64,000 nucleotides of DNA from assembly GCA_965278985.1 (NCBI GenBank), contig OZ257131.1, forward strand, positions 2,852,001 through 2,916,000. Direction: 5' to 3'. This DNA comes from CAISIP01 sp965278985 (GTDB lineage: Bacteria > Pseudomonadota > Gammaproteobacteria > Burkholderiales > Burkholderiaceae_C). A program made the translations under genes and the position numbers. Shown piece after piece: positions 26,639 through 34,702 of the stretch (within the stretch, counting starts at the first letter, position 1; every line of letters begins with the position of its first letter). The notes beneath the pieces are model-generated. The model did no database searches and was not told where the DNA came from. It was given only the letters and a program-made list of their open reading frames with translations.

Positions 26639-26880
26639 TCGTCCTCGAGCACGCGAACGTCTTCAGCCGTCACCGGGCGCGGTGAGCGGATCAGTGGCAA
26701 ACCCGTCTGCGGGTCGATCCTCAGAGCCGCATTTCCGGCAGCATCCGCTGCGAGAGGAGGGTTGGACAAGCCACGCCGAAGCAGCTCGGCCACCGTCTGG
26801 TTCATGCTCTTGCGGCCATGCGCGGCGATGGAAGTGACTGCGTGGTGAAGGTCTGCTGGCAAGTCAATGGTCGTTCTCAT
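26635..26880 (-). CDS. vapB: Ribbon-helix-helix antitoxin, VapB type
   Basis: 81 residues. The N-terminal MRTTIDLPADLHHAVTSIAA and NQTVAELLRRGL form a ribbon-helix-helix DNA-binding domain. The C-terminal half (LRIDPQTGLPLIRSPRPVTA) is the extended toxin-wrapping arm with the proline-rich motif seen in such antitoxins. It precedes and overlaps vapC, the normal order for a type II toxin-antitoxin pair. It probably represses its own promoter with VapC as corepressor, through the palindrome just upstream of its start. Confidence 0.88.
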   Translation of the reverse strand: MRTTIDLPADLHHAVTSIAAHGRKSMNQTVAELLRRGLSNPPLAADAAGNAALRIDPQTGLPLIRSPRPVTAEDVRVLEDE

Positions 26881-26884
26881 GGCG

Positions 26885-26910
26885 CATCATTGCATCATGG
26901 TGAAATGATG
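26885..26910 (-). promoter_or_regulatory. Candidate VapB operator
   Basis: CATCATT (26885-26891) and AATGATG (26904-26910) are perfect inverted arms; a further GCATCAT lies between them. The site begins four bases from the vapB start codon, so the transcript must have a very short leader or the site lies inside it. Autorepression is the usual regulation for such modules. Confidence 0.5.
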
Positions 26911-27001
26911 TCAACTCGTGGACCTGTGGGTTTGCCGGCGCATGCGACCTGTGCCGTCACTGAACGGATGAACACACCATATTCCGTAAACGATCACCAG
27001 A

Positions 27002-27065
27002 AACGCCACCGCCCCGCTGGCCGCCTGCAGCCCCACGCGCCCAGCGCGAGTCCCGCGTGCCGCTG
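27002..27065 (+). pseudogene. Remnant of an SDR gene with internal deletion
   Basis: 27002-27034 matches 25714-25746 of the intact SDR gene with about three differences in 33 bases. 27036-27065 then matches 25882-25911 with one difference in 30. The two pieces are adjacent here but about 135 bases apart in the intact gene, so this is a deleted fragment of a second copy. No start, cofactor motif or stop remains. The rest of 26911-27168 shows nothing recognisable. Confidence 0.7.
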
Positions 27066-27168
27066 GAGCGCAACGTCCATCAGCCGAAGAAAGCCCTGCC
27101 CGCTACCGGGCAAGCCTGGAGAAAACACCGGTGCCTATACTGAAAGCTGTGTCCCGCAGGCTTGCCAA

Positions 27169-29355
27169 ATGGACAAAGAGCCTCCCTCCCACCACCCGGA
27201 ACCCGCCTTCCGTTTCCTGGCCGGAGATGGCGCGGCATCGCGCTACATCCTCTCCATGGACTGGACGCGCACGCCGTTGGGCCCATGGAGGGATTGGCCC
27301 CCCACGCTGAAGATCGCACTGGGCATCGTGCTCAGGACACCGCGCCCCACGCTGCTGTGGTGGGGGCAGGACCTGGTCCAGTTCGCCAACGACGCGTTCC
27401 TGGCCGACGTGCAGCGGGAGCCGCAGGCCGCCACGGAACACCGAGCCACGCAGTTCTGGGCCGCCGCATGGCCCGCTCTGCAACCGGGGGTCGACCAGGC
27501 GATGCGATCCGGACAGGCCTGCACGGTGGACAGCTGTTCCATGCTTGTCTCCGATGCAGGCGACTGCGTGCAAAGGCGCCTGGAGCTCACGCCCGTGGTG
27601 GACGCGCAAGGGATCTCCGCCGGGCTGATCGTGGCGGTGATGGATAGCACAGGCAGCGCCGCACTGGAACATACCCAGCATCTGCTCCGCGAGGCGATGG
27701 ACTCCCAGACCCGGCTCGCGAAGCAAAGCGCCGCGTTCGAACAAGCCGCGCAGTTCATGCGCAAGGTCACGGACAGCATCCCCGGGCGCGTGGCCTACTG
27801 GGACGCGCAGACGCGCTGCCTCTTCGCCAACCGCGGCTTCGCCCAGTGGTTCGGCATGGCGCCCGAAGACATGGTGGGACGGACCCCCATGGAAATGTTC
27901 GGCCCGAATGCCCTCGACGGCGTGCGCCCCTACCTCGATGGCGCCCTGGCAGGCCACCCGCAAATATTCGAGACGCACGCCCGGCAACCCGACGGCAGCG
28001 TGCTCTCCAACCAGGTCCACTACCTGCCGGATGCCCTCGTGAACGGTGTCCCGCCGGGCATCTTCGTGATGGGCTTCGACATCACCGCCCTGAAGCAGGC
28101 CGAGGCGGCGTTGAAGACAGCCAATGACGACCTGGCCCTCGCCCGCGACGCGGCCCAGGCAGGCAGCCGCGCCAAGGGTGCTTTCCTCGCGAACATCAGC
28201 CACGAGATCCGCACCCCGCTCAATGCGATCCTCGGCATGACGCACCTCCTGTCGCGGCGGATTTCCGACGCCGGGCAACTGCAGCAGCTGGCCAAGGTGG
28301 AGAACGCTGCGAACCACCTGCTCAACCTGATATCGGACGTGCTGGACCTGTCGAAGATCGAAGCCGGGAAGCTCGATCTGGAGCACAACGATTTCGCGCC
28401 AACGGCCATCATCGACAGCGCGCTGGAGATGGTGCGCGCGTCGGCGCAGGCCAAGGGTCTGCAGCTGCTGCATGAGACATCGGGTCTGCCGGCCACCGTC
28501 TGCGGCGACGCACTGCGGCTGTCGCAGATCCTCATCAACCTGCTGTCCAACGCCGTCAAGTTCACGGCGCGGGGTTCGGTCACGTTGCGTGGTGCCACCC
28601 TGGAAGCGATGGACGGCCGCTACCGCCTGCGTTTCGAGGTGGAAGACACCGGCATCGGTATCGCAGCGAGCGACCAGTCCCATCTGTTCGGCGCGTTCGC
28701 GCAAGCCGACAGCTCCATTCGGCGAAGCCACGGCGGCACGGGCCTGGGCCTGGCGCTCTCGCGCCAGCTCGCACGTGCCATGGGCGGCGAGGCCGGCGTG
28801 GAAAGCTGCCTGGGCGTGGGCAGCACCTTCTGGTTCGACGCGTGGCTGGACGCGGGCCGTGCCAGCACCGACACGCAGGCCCCGGCGCATGGCACGCCGG
28901 AGCAGCGCCACGCCACGCTCCCCGCGCTGGAGGCCCGCATGCGCGCCTTGCATGCCGAGCGACGGATCCTGCTGGCGGAAGACAACCCCGTGAACCAGGA
29001 GGTGGCGGTGTCGCTGCTGGAATGCGTGGGGCTGTGGGTGACCACCGCCAACGACGGTGAGGAAGCGATCGCCCGCGTGGAGTCCGAGCATTTCGACCTG
29101 GTGTTGATGGACATGCAGATGCCGCGCGTCGATGGACTGGAAGCAGCGCGTGCCATCCGCGCCGGCCAGCACGGCCTGCCCATCATCGCCATGACGGCGA
29201 ACGCGTTTGCGGAGGACCGCCAGGCTTGCATGGACGCCGGCATGAATGACCACCTTGCCAAACCGTTCCAACCGGAGGCGATGTACGCGCTGCTCCTGAA
29301 GTGGCTGCCGCCGAGGGACCCGGCTTCATCGCCCTTGGCGGGATTGCCGCGCTGA
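27169..29355 (+). CDS. PAS-containing hybrid sensor histidine kinase/response regulator
   Basis: 728 residues. An N-terminal PAS-like lead domain (MDWTRTPLGPWRDWPPTL, about 25-42, then LLWWGQDLVQFANDAFLA) is followed by a second PAS domain (about 185-300, IPGRVAYWDAQTRCLFANRG). The HisKA dimerisation helix has the phospho-His near 345 in ISHEIRTPLNAIL. The HATPase domain has VEDTGIGIA and HGGTGLGLALS, and a C-terminal receiver has its phospho-Asp near 648 in VLMDMQMP. No membrane segment is seen, so it is probably a cytoplasmic sensor. There is no output regulator next to it. I start at 27169, where the lead domain begins; the frame is open further upstream. Confidence 0.87.
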   Translation: MDKEPPSHHPEPAFRFLAGDGAASRYILSMDWTRTPLGPWRDWPPTLKIALGIVLRTPRPTLLWWGQDLVQFANDAFLADVQREPQAATEHRATQFWAAAWPALQPGVDQAMRSGQACTVDSCSMLVSDAGDCVQRRLELTPVVDAQGISAGLIVAVMDSTGSAALEHTQHLLREAMDSQTRLAKQSAAFEQAAQFMRKVTDSIPGRVAYWDAQTRCLFANRGFAQWFGMAPEDMVGRTPMEMFGPNALDGVRPYLDGALAGHPQIFETHARQPDGSVLSNQVHYLPDALVNGVPPGIFVMGFDITALKQAEAALKTANDDLALARDAAQAGSRAKGAFLANISHEIRTPLNAILGMTHLLSRRISDAGQLQQLAKVENAANHLLNLISDVLDLSKIEAGKLDLEHNDFAPTAIIDSALEMVRASAQAKGLQLLHETSGLPATVCGDALRLSQILINLLSNAVKFTARGSVTLRGATLEAMDGRYRLRFEVEDTGIGIAASDQSHLFGAFAQADSSIRRSHGGTGLGLALSRQLARAMGGEAGVESCLGVGSTFWFDAWLDAGRASTDTQAPAHGTPEQRHATLPALEARMRALHAERRILLAEDNPVNQEVAVSLLECVGLWVTTANDGEEAIARVESEHFDLVLMDMQMPRVDGLEAARAIRAGQHGLPIIAMTANAFAEDRQACMDAGMNDHLAKPFQPEAMYALLLKWLPPRDPASSPLAGLPR

Positions 29356-29439
29356 GCGCACGCCACCGGCGACAAGCCGCTCGGCAGCCAGGAGAGCAGC
29401 GGCGTCCCTACCGGAAGCAACGGGAACGCCACGACCCGG

Positions 29440-30315
29440 TCACGCGCCCGCCGGCTCGCAGAAACAGGCCTTCAACTGGCTCCACTGCCGCGCCGGCAAA
29501 TGGTCTTCGCGCGCCGTCATCCAGTAGCCATCCTCCAGCACCAGCGCATCCTTCGACAGCCGCACCAGTGTGTTGTCCTGCAGCTCCGGCGCACAGAGCG
29601 GCACGGAGCCCAGGAGCACGCCGAGCCCGGCCCTTGCCGCTGCCAGCGCGGCAACAAAACTGTCGAAGCGCCAGCGCGGCACCGGCGCGGCGGCGTCGCC
29701 GGTGCGCTCGGCCCATTCCTGCCAACCCGGCCGCGGGCCGGAGACGGCGATGCGCGGCAGCTCTTGCCAATGGCGCGATTGCCGCAGCAGCGCGGGAGTT
29801 GCCAACGGTGCCAGCACCTCCTGGTACAGCCTGGCGCCGACCATGCCCGGCCAGCCCCCATTGCCGTAACGCACCTCGATATCGGCGTTGGACTTCGCGA
29901 AGTCGGGCTCGATGGCCATCGTGGTCAGCGACAACTGGAACTGCGCGCCGGGGTCCAGCGCGGCCAGCCGCGGGACTATCCACAGCTGGATCACCGACGC
30001 GCTGGCAGACAGCACCAGCTTCTGCAGCGGCTTGCCGAACAACTCGTCGGCGCTACGGTTCAGGCTGCGCAAGGCAGCGCTGACGTACGGCAGCCAGGCC
30101 TCGCCTTCCACCGTCAGCGTCACGCCGCGGGCCTGGCGGGTGAACAGCCGGGCCCCCACGCGCTGCTCCAGGTGCTGGATGCGCTGGCTCACCGCCGCCT
30201 GCGTCAACCCCACCTCCTGCGCTGCGGCCGTGAAGTTGCCGGTGCGCCCCGCGGCCTCAAACACCCGCACCCATTCCAGCGGCAGCTTGTCCATGCGTTC
30301 GTTGCCCACAGCCAT
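29440..30315 (-). CDS. LysR family transcriptional regulator (GcvA-like)
   Basis: 291 residues. The winged helix (about 10-70) reads VFEAAGRTGNFTAAAQEVGL then TQAAVSQRIQHLEQRVGARL, and the C-terminal effector-binding domain follows in two lobes. It is divergent from the tmpA-like gene, with 106 bases between the starts, and a T-N11-A palindrome lies in between at 30342-30358. It is therefore the likely activator of the tmpA-tmpB pair, with the substrate or product as inducer. An internal ATG at 30294 would shorten the protein by seven residues. Confidence 0.9.
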   Translation of the reverse strand: MAVGNERMDKLPLEWVRVFEAAGRTGNFTAAAQEVGLTQAAVSQRIQHLEQRVGARLFTRQARGVTLTVEGEAWLPYVSAALRSLNRSADELFGKPLQKLVLSASASVIQLWIVPRLAALDPGAQFQLSLTTMAIEPDFAKSNADIEVRYGNGGWPGMVGARLYQEVLAPLATPALLRQSRHWQELPRIAVSGPRPGWQEWAERTGDAAAPVPRWRFDSFVAALAAARAGLGVLLGSVPLCAPELQDNTLVRLSKDALVLEDGYWMTAREDHLPARQWSQLKACFCEPAGA

Positions 30316-30341
30316 AACTGCAACCGCCTCTCAGCCATCGA

Positions 30342-30358
30342 AATGATTGTTTGTCATT
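30342..30358. promoter_or_regulatory. LysR-type box between lysR and tmpA
   Basis: AATGATTGTTTGTCATT has perfect AATGA/TCATT arms around seven bases and contains the T-N11-A pattern of LysR boxes. It lies 27 bases upstream of the lysR start and 64 bases upstream of the tmpA start, the usual place for control of a divergent pair. Confidence 0.5.
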
Positions 30359-30421
30359 ATGGATGGCCGGCTGGACACTGCTGGCCTCGATGCATGCCGA
30401 TCCGGCAAGGGGTTCAAGGCC

Positions 30422-31591
30422 ATGGTGACAGTTCAGGTGTCCAAAGACGGCGGGGTGTTGACGCTCGGCGGCACAGCGGGTGCGGCGCTGCGCTTCCACG
30501 CCCTCTGGCTGCGCGACAACGCCTGGGATGCGCAGACCCGCGCGCCGGGCAACGGGCAGCGCCTCATCGCGCTGCGCGACATTCCCGCCGACACGCGCAT
30601 CACCTCGGCGGCCATCGGCGGCGACCTCCTGACGGTGCACTTCGCCCCCGAAGGCAAAAGCGTCGAGTACGACATCCCCTGGCTGCAGGCGCATGCCTAT
30701 GACAGGCCCGCGCAACGGTCGCCGGGCTGGACTGCGGACACCACGAGCACCTGGGACAGTGGCTTGGGTGGTGCGGTTCCCGTCGGCGACCTGGACACGG
30801 TGCGCCAGCACCCCGCCGCCCTGCGCGACTGGCTGGCCCATGTGCGCCGCTACGGGTTCGCCAAGTTGACCGGCGGCCCCGTCGAACCCGGCGCGCTGCT
30901 GCAGGTGGCGGCGCTCTTCGGCTACGTGCGCGAGACCAACTACGGCGTGTACTTCGAGGTGCGCACCGAGGTCAACCCCAGCAACCTGGCCTACACCAGC
31001 CTGGGCCTGCAGGCGCACACCGACAACCCCTACCGCGACCCGGTGCCGACCATGCAGATCCTGTACTGCCTGGAGAACTCCGCCGAGGGCGGCGAGAACA
31101 TGGTGGTCGATGGCTTTCACGCCGCGTTGCGCCTGAAGGACGAGAACCCGGCCTGGTTCGACCTGCTGACGCAGCACTGCGCACGCTACGAATACGCGGG
31201 CGAGGCGGGTGTGCGCCTGCGTGCGCGGCGCCCGATGATCGAGCTGGCACCCGATGGCGAATTGGTGGCGGTGCGCTTCAACAACCGCTCCACGGCCGCC
31301 ATCACCGACGTGCCCTTCGAGAAGATGGCCGACTACTACGCGGCCTACCGGCGCCTGGGCGAGATCATCGACGACCCCGCCATGGAGGTGACCTTCAAGC
31401 TCGCGCCGGGTGAATGTTTCATCGTCGACAACACGCGCGTGCTGCATGCCCGCAAGGGCTACTCCGGCAGCGGCAAGCGCTGGCTGCAGGGGTGTTACCC
31501 CGACAAGGACGGCCTGTTGTCCACGCTGGCTGCCTTGGAGCAGCAGAACCTGCAGGCACCACCACAGCCGGTGGCGAAGGTGCACCCGTGA
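30422..31591 (+). CDS. tmpA: TmpA-like 2-oxoglutarate/Fe(II) dioxygenase (gamma-butyrobetaine hydroxylase family)
   Basis: 389 residues. The N-terminal small domain (FHALWLRDNAWDAQTR) and the TauD-type jelly roll are those of the gamma-butyrobetaine hydroxylase family. Iron ligands are H199 and D201 (HTDNPYRD) and the distal H342 (TRVLHARKGYS), with a 2-oxoglutarate Arg near 354. The gene overlaps the next one (GTGA), which encodes a PhnZ-like HD oxygenase. That pairing is known for TmpA and TmpB: TmpA hydroxylates 2-(trimethylamino)ethylphosphonate next to phosphorus and TmpB cleaves the C-P bond, giving glycine betaine and phosphate. Without the neighbour it would be called gamma-butyrobetaine hydroxylase. 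Symbol by family and context, not by test. Confidence 0.75.
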   Translation: MVTVQVSKDGGVLTLGGTAGAALRFHALWLRDNAWDAQTRAPGNGQRLIALRDIPADTRITSAAIGGDLLTVHFAPEGKSVEYDIPWLQAHAYDRPAQRSPGWTADTTSTWDSGLGGAVPVGDLDTVRQHPAALRDWLAHVRRYGFAKLTGGPVEPGALLQVAALFGYVRETNYGVYFEVRTEVNPSNLAYTSLGLQAHTDNPYRDPVPTMQILYCLENSAEGGENMVVDGFHAALRLKDENPAWFDLLTQHCARYEYAGEAGVRLRARRPMIELAPDGELVAVRFNNRSTAAITDVPFEKMADYYAAYRRLGEIIDDPAMEVTFKLAPGECFIVDNTRVLHARKGYSGSGKRWLQGCYPDKDGLLSTLAALEQQNLQAPPQPVAKVHP

Positions 31592-32169
31592 CGCTGACGC
31601 CCGCCACCATCGTCGAGTTCCTGGCCGACATTTTCGAGCGCCGCGGCGGCGAGGAATACCTGGGCGAGCCGGTGACGATGGCCCAGCACATGCTGCAGGC
31701 CGCACGGTTCGCCGAGCAGGCGGGCCAGCCGGACGAGGTGATCGTGGCCGCCCTGCTGCACGACATCGGCCACTTCACCAGCGAGTTCGGCACCTACTCG
31801 CCCGACGACACCGAGGACCGGCACCACGACGACGCCGGAGGCGACATCCTGGCGCCGTTCTTCCCGCCGCGGGTGGTCGACTGCGTGCGCCACCACGTGG
31901 CCGCCAAGCGCTACCTCTGCGCGACCCGGCCGGAGTATTTCAACAAGCTCTCCCCGGCCTCGGTCCACACGCTGGGCCTGCAGGGCGGGCCGATGCACGC
32001 GGACGAAGTGGCCGCCTTCGAACGCCATCCGCACCTCAAGGACATCCTCAAGGTGCGGGTGTATGACGAAGCGGGGAAGCGGGAGGACATGCAGACGCCG
32101 GCGTTTGGGTATTACGCGGCGATGGTGCAGCGGGTCGTCGATACCCATTGCCAGACCGCCAGTGCGTGA
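31588..32169 (+). CDS. tmpB: TmpB/PhnZ-like HD-domain mixed-valent diiron oxygenase (C-P bond cleavage)
   Basis: 193 residues, starting with GTG at 31588 overlapping the tmpA stop. Numbered from there, Y24, E27, H34, H58, D59, H80, H102 or H103, and D160 line up with the residues known in PhnZ (Y24, E27, H34, H58, D59, H80, H104, D161, from memory). The Tyr-x-x-Glu pair (EEYLGEP) is the lid pair that marks oxygenase rather than phosphohydrolase HD proteins. The likely reaction is O2-dependent cleavage of a 1-hydroxyalkylphosphonate to a carboxylic acid and phosphate. No phosphonate transporter or C-P lyase gene is nearby. Confidence 0.78.
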   Translation: MTLTPATIVEFLADIFERRGGEEYLGEPVTMAQHMLQAARFAEQAGQPDEVIVAALLHDIGHFTSEFGTYSPDDTEDRHHDDAGGDILAPFFPPRVVDCVRHHVAAKRYLCATRPEYFNKLSPASVHTLGLQGGPMHADEVAAFERHPHLKDILKVRVYDEAGKREDMQTPAFGYYAAMVQRVVDTHCQTASA

Positions 32170-32483
32170 GCGACACAGAACCAGGAACGCCCGCCTCGCC
32201 GTCCATGCGTACTTCAGCGCCACTGCCCCACTCCTTCCGGAGGTTCATGAACAGGGCATCCGGCACCGTTGTGACTGGCGGCGATGCGCCCTTAGGGAAA
32301 GCCGAGGTGCGCAGAACTTGCCAGTGGATGGCTGATTGAATCGGGAGGGATGAACCCGTTCAGTGACAGGACGTGGTCCGCCCATGTGGGCCGGCTCGAA
32401 TGTTCGCATTGCCGGACGCGCGGCACACGTTACCGAAGTCAACACGTGGCGACCTTGGCCGCATGCATGGGAAGGATGCGGCG
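32170..32483. other. Gene-free gap of 314 bases
   Basis: Between the tmpB stop and the end of the decayed yhcG gene I see no frame with a recognisable protein, no clear hairpin with a T-tract and no repeat shared with the rest of the window. Base composition is slightly less GC-rich than the neighbouring genes. It may hold the decayed edge of a former gene. Confidence 0.4.
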
Positions 32484-33548
32484 TCATGCATCTCCAGGCC
32501 CCTCGTCTAACCGCGTGCTGCCGCCCGTCAACTCACGCTCTATCTGCTCGATGCTAGGCAAACTCGTCAGCAACTCGGCAGGCAGGGATTCAAGCAGCTT
32601 GTATTCGGCGATGCCCATGGGCTGGTTCTTGTCGCCCAATGCATATTCGGCCACGACCTTGTTCTTGCTCTTGCACAGCAAGAGACCAATCGTCGGGTTG
32701 TCGTATTCGCCCTTGACCTGACGGTCCACAGCGGTCAGGTAGAACCCCAGTTGCCCAAGGTGCTCGGGCTTGAACTTGCCGGCTTTCAGCTCGATCACCA
32801 CGTAGCAACGCAGTTGAGGTGGTAGAAGAGCAGGTCGATGAAGAACTCGTCGCCGCCCACATCCAGCAAAACCTGCCGACCGACAAAGGCAAAGCCCGCG
32901 CCCAGTTCCAGCAGGAATTCAGTGACGTGTTGCACCAGGGCACTCTCTATGGCGCGCTCGCCTGCCTCGCGGCCAAGTCCCACAAAGTCCAAACGGTACG
33001 GGTCCTTCAATGACTCGCGGACCAGATCGGACTGGGGCTTTGGCAGACTGGCATCGAAGTTGGTGACGGCCTTGCCGGTGCGCTCCAGCAACCGTGTTTC
33101 TATGTGGATGTTCAGCACATTGCGTGACCAGCCGTTTGCGATGGCACTTTGGGCATAGGCAAGTCGCTGCGGTGCATCCTTCAGGCGGGTGAGCAGCACC
33201 AGGTTGTGGCCCCAGGGAAGTTGTCCAACAGCCTGTTGGACTATTTCGGCGTCTGGCCACGCCTGGGCAAAAGCCCGCATGTACATGAGGTTTGCGCGGG
33301 AGAACCCCTCATTTCAGGAAAGGCTGCGCGCAGATCGTGGGCCAGCCGATCGATGACCTTGGCGCCCCACCTTGCTCGGCTTGGCGCGCCAGGATGTCAC
33401 GGCAAATCTGCCAGTACAGCAGAACCAGTTCCCGGTTGACGGCCAGCGTGGCACGTTGCTGGGCGGACTGGATGCGGCTTTTGAGGTCGGCCAGCCAGTC
33501 GGCATACCCCTCAGGAGGTGTTGTCAGGCCGGCGGGCAGATCACTCAT
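32484..33548 (-). pseudogene. Frameshifted yhcG-like PDDEXK nuclease (DUF1016) gene
   Basis: Three consecutive minus-strand frames together spell one complete YhcG protein. The first piece (33548 down to about 33370) holds the DUF1016 N-terminal helices. The second (33286-32795 as the open part) holds FSRANLMYMRAF-like and LPWGHNLVLLTRLKD regions and the start of the nuclease. The third (32801-32484) begins with VVIELKAGKFKPEHLGQLGF. The PD-(D/E)xK pattern FFIDLLFYHL followed by VVIELKAG is intact apart from the shift. One-base losses in short runs near 33369, 33303 and 32814 break the frame. Real decay or sequencing error are both possible, but all neighbours are intact. Confidence 0.85.
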
Positions 33549-33655
33549 CCTTCACTCCAGTCGCTTCCTATCCAATGCGGTTCTGCATGCTCCGCGCCAT
33601 GGTCGCAAGCTCCACAGGGGCGGAACAGCATGCATCAGACACTACGATTCCCGCC

Positions 33656-34429
33656 ATGTCCGACCTGCAGCTTCTCTTCCTCCACGGACTGCCGCTGAAC
33701 GCCGAGATGTGGTCCGGTCAAAGGGGCATCCTCCCCGGCGCCGAGCACGCGCCCACGCTCTACCGCCTGGGCCACACGGTGCCGGAATGGGCGTCGGCCC
33801 TCTTGCAGCAGGTACAGGGAGACCGCCTCGTGGTCGTCGGCCATTCCGTCGGTGGATCCTGCGCTGTGGAGATGGCATTGGCCGCGCCGGACCGGATCGC
33901 CGCGCTGGTGCTGATCGGCACCAAGGCGGGCCACCGGCCGGATGCCGCGCTGCGTGACGGCGTGCTGCAGACGCTGCGTGAGGGACGAATCGAAGACGCC
34001 TGGATGCGCTACTGGAGCCCGCTATTTTCGCCAGCAGTACGCGATAGCGTGAAAGACCGTGCCAGGGCTATCGCCCTGCAACAGTCCTCGCAAGACCTGG
34101 CCCGGGGCGTAGCCGCCTTCCACAGCAGGCCGGCACGTGACGCGCAGCTAGGGTCGCTCACATGCCCGGTGCACTTCGTGACGGGTGATGCGGACCCGGC
34201 GCCGGGTGTGGACAGCTGCCGCGCGCAGTGCCGCAAGGTCGCGCAGGGCCAGCTGCATGTGGTGCCTTCCTGCGGGCACTATGTGCCGCTGGAGCAGCCG
34301 CAGTTCTTGCGCACCTTGCTGCGCGGATTGGTCCGCAGCGTGCAGCAGGGCACTGCAGGCGGTCTGGACCCGCACGCCATGCCACGGATCGGACAGGCCC
34401 CGTTTCGTAAAGGGCAACCTCTCAGCTGA
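33656..34429 (+). CDS. Alpha/beta fold hydrolase
   Basis: 257 residues. Oxyanion strand LLFLHGLPLNAEMW at the N-terminus, nucleophile elbow GHSVGGS (Ser near 64), an acidic residue in VTGDADPAP and the late catalytic His in PSCGHYVPLEQP form the full triad. The layout matches small esterases, lactonases or bromoperoxidase-like hydrolases. The ATG at 33656 is chosen because the fold begins right after it. It ends eight bases inside the convergent DUF3253 gene. A link with the BVMO at 35668 as an ester hydrolase is possible but not shown. Confidence 0.85.
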   Translation: MSDLQLLFLHGLPLNAEMWSGQRGILPGAEHAPTLYRLGHTVPEWASALLQQVQGDRLVVVGHSVGGSCAVEMALAAPDRIAALVLIGTKAGHRPDAALRDGVLQTLREGRIEDAWMRYWSPLFSPAVRDSVKDRARAIALQQSSQDLARGVAAFHSRPARDAQLGSLTCPVHFVTGDADPAPGVDSCRAQCRKVAQGQLHVVPSCGHYVPLEQPQFLRTLLRGLVRSVQQGTAGGLDPHAMPRIGQAPFRKGQPLS

Positions 34430-34697
34430 CACCACCCGGGTGCGGGCGGCCCAGCCGGATCGGCCCGCCTTGGCTGGTGGCATCCACCGGCACACCGCCC
34501 CGCGTCACGCGCAGGCGCTGGGCATGCGCCAAGCGTTGCGCCACCTGACGCACCTGGGGCATGAGGTCGCGCCAACGCCCGCTTTCGGGCGCCAGCGCCC
34601 TCGCCACTTCCGAGGGGCAGATGGTCGCGTCGGCCTGGCGCCTGGCCAGCAGGGCGAAGATGGTCTCTTCGATGGTGGCGTGCGTCACCGTCGGCAT
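34422..34697 (-). CDS. DUF3253 domain protein
   Basis: 91 residues. It matches the small winged-helix-like DUF3253 family (IEETIFALLARRQADATICP, SEVARALAPESGRWRDLM, then GGPIRLGRP). The ATG at 34697 lies five bases downstream of the DUF72 stop, so both are probably one transcript. No function is known; members are often found beside small housekeeping genes. It converges on, and overlaps, the hydrolase gene by eight bases. Confidence 0.75.
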   Translation of the reverse strand: MPTVTHATIEETIFALLARRQADATICPSEVARALAPESGRWRDLMPQVRQVAQRLAHAQRLRVTRGGVPVDATSQGGPIRLGRPHPGGVS

Positions 34698-34702
34698 CGC
34701 CG

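Noticed and set aside
27169..29355. Insertion or mobile origin for the kinase region beside vapBC
   Set aside because: There is no transposase, integrase, terminal repeat or tRNA; composition is like the neighbours.
30422..31591. Carnitine biosynthesis gamma-butyrobetaine hydroxylase
   Set aside because: The family is right, but the overlapping PhnZ-like gene makes a TmpA-type role more likely. There are no other carnitine genes.
31588..32169. Ordinary HD-domain phosphohydrolase
   Set aside because: The Tyr24/Glu27 lid pair and the pattern of six metal ligands fit the PhnZ/TmpB oxygenases.
32484..33548. Two or three separate small genes in place of one broken yhcG
   Set aside because: The pieces are consecutive parts of one DUF1016 protein and lack their own starts and ribosome sites.
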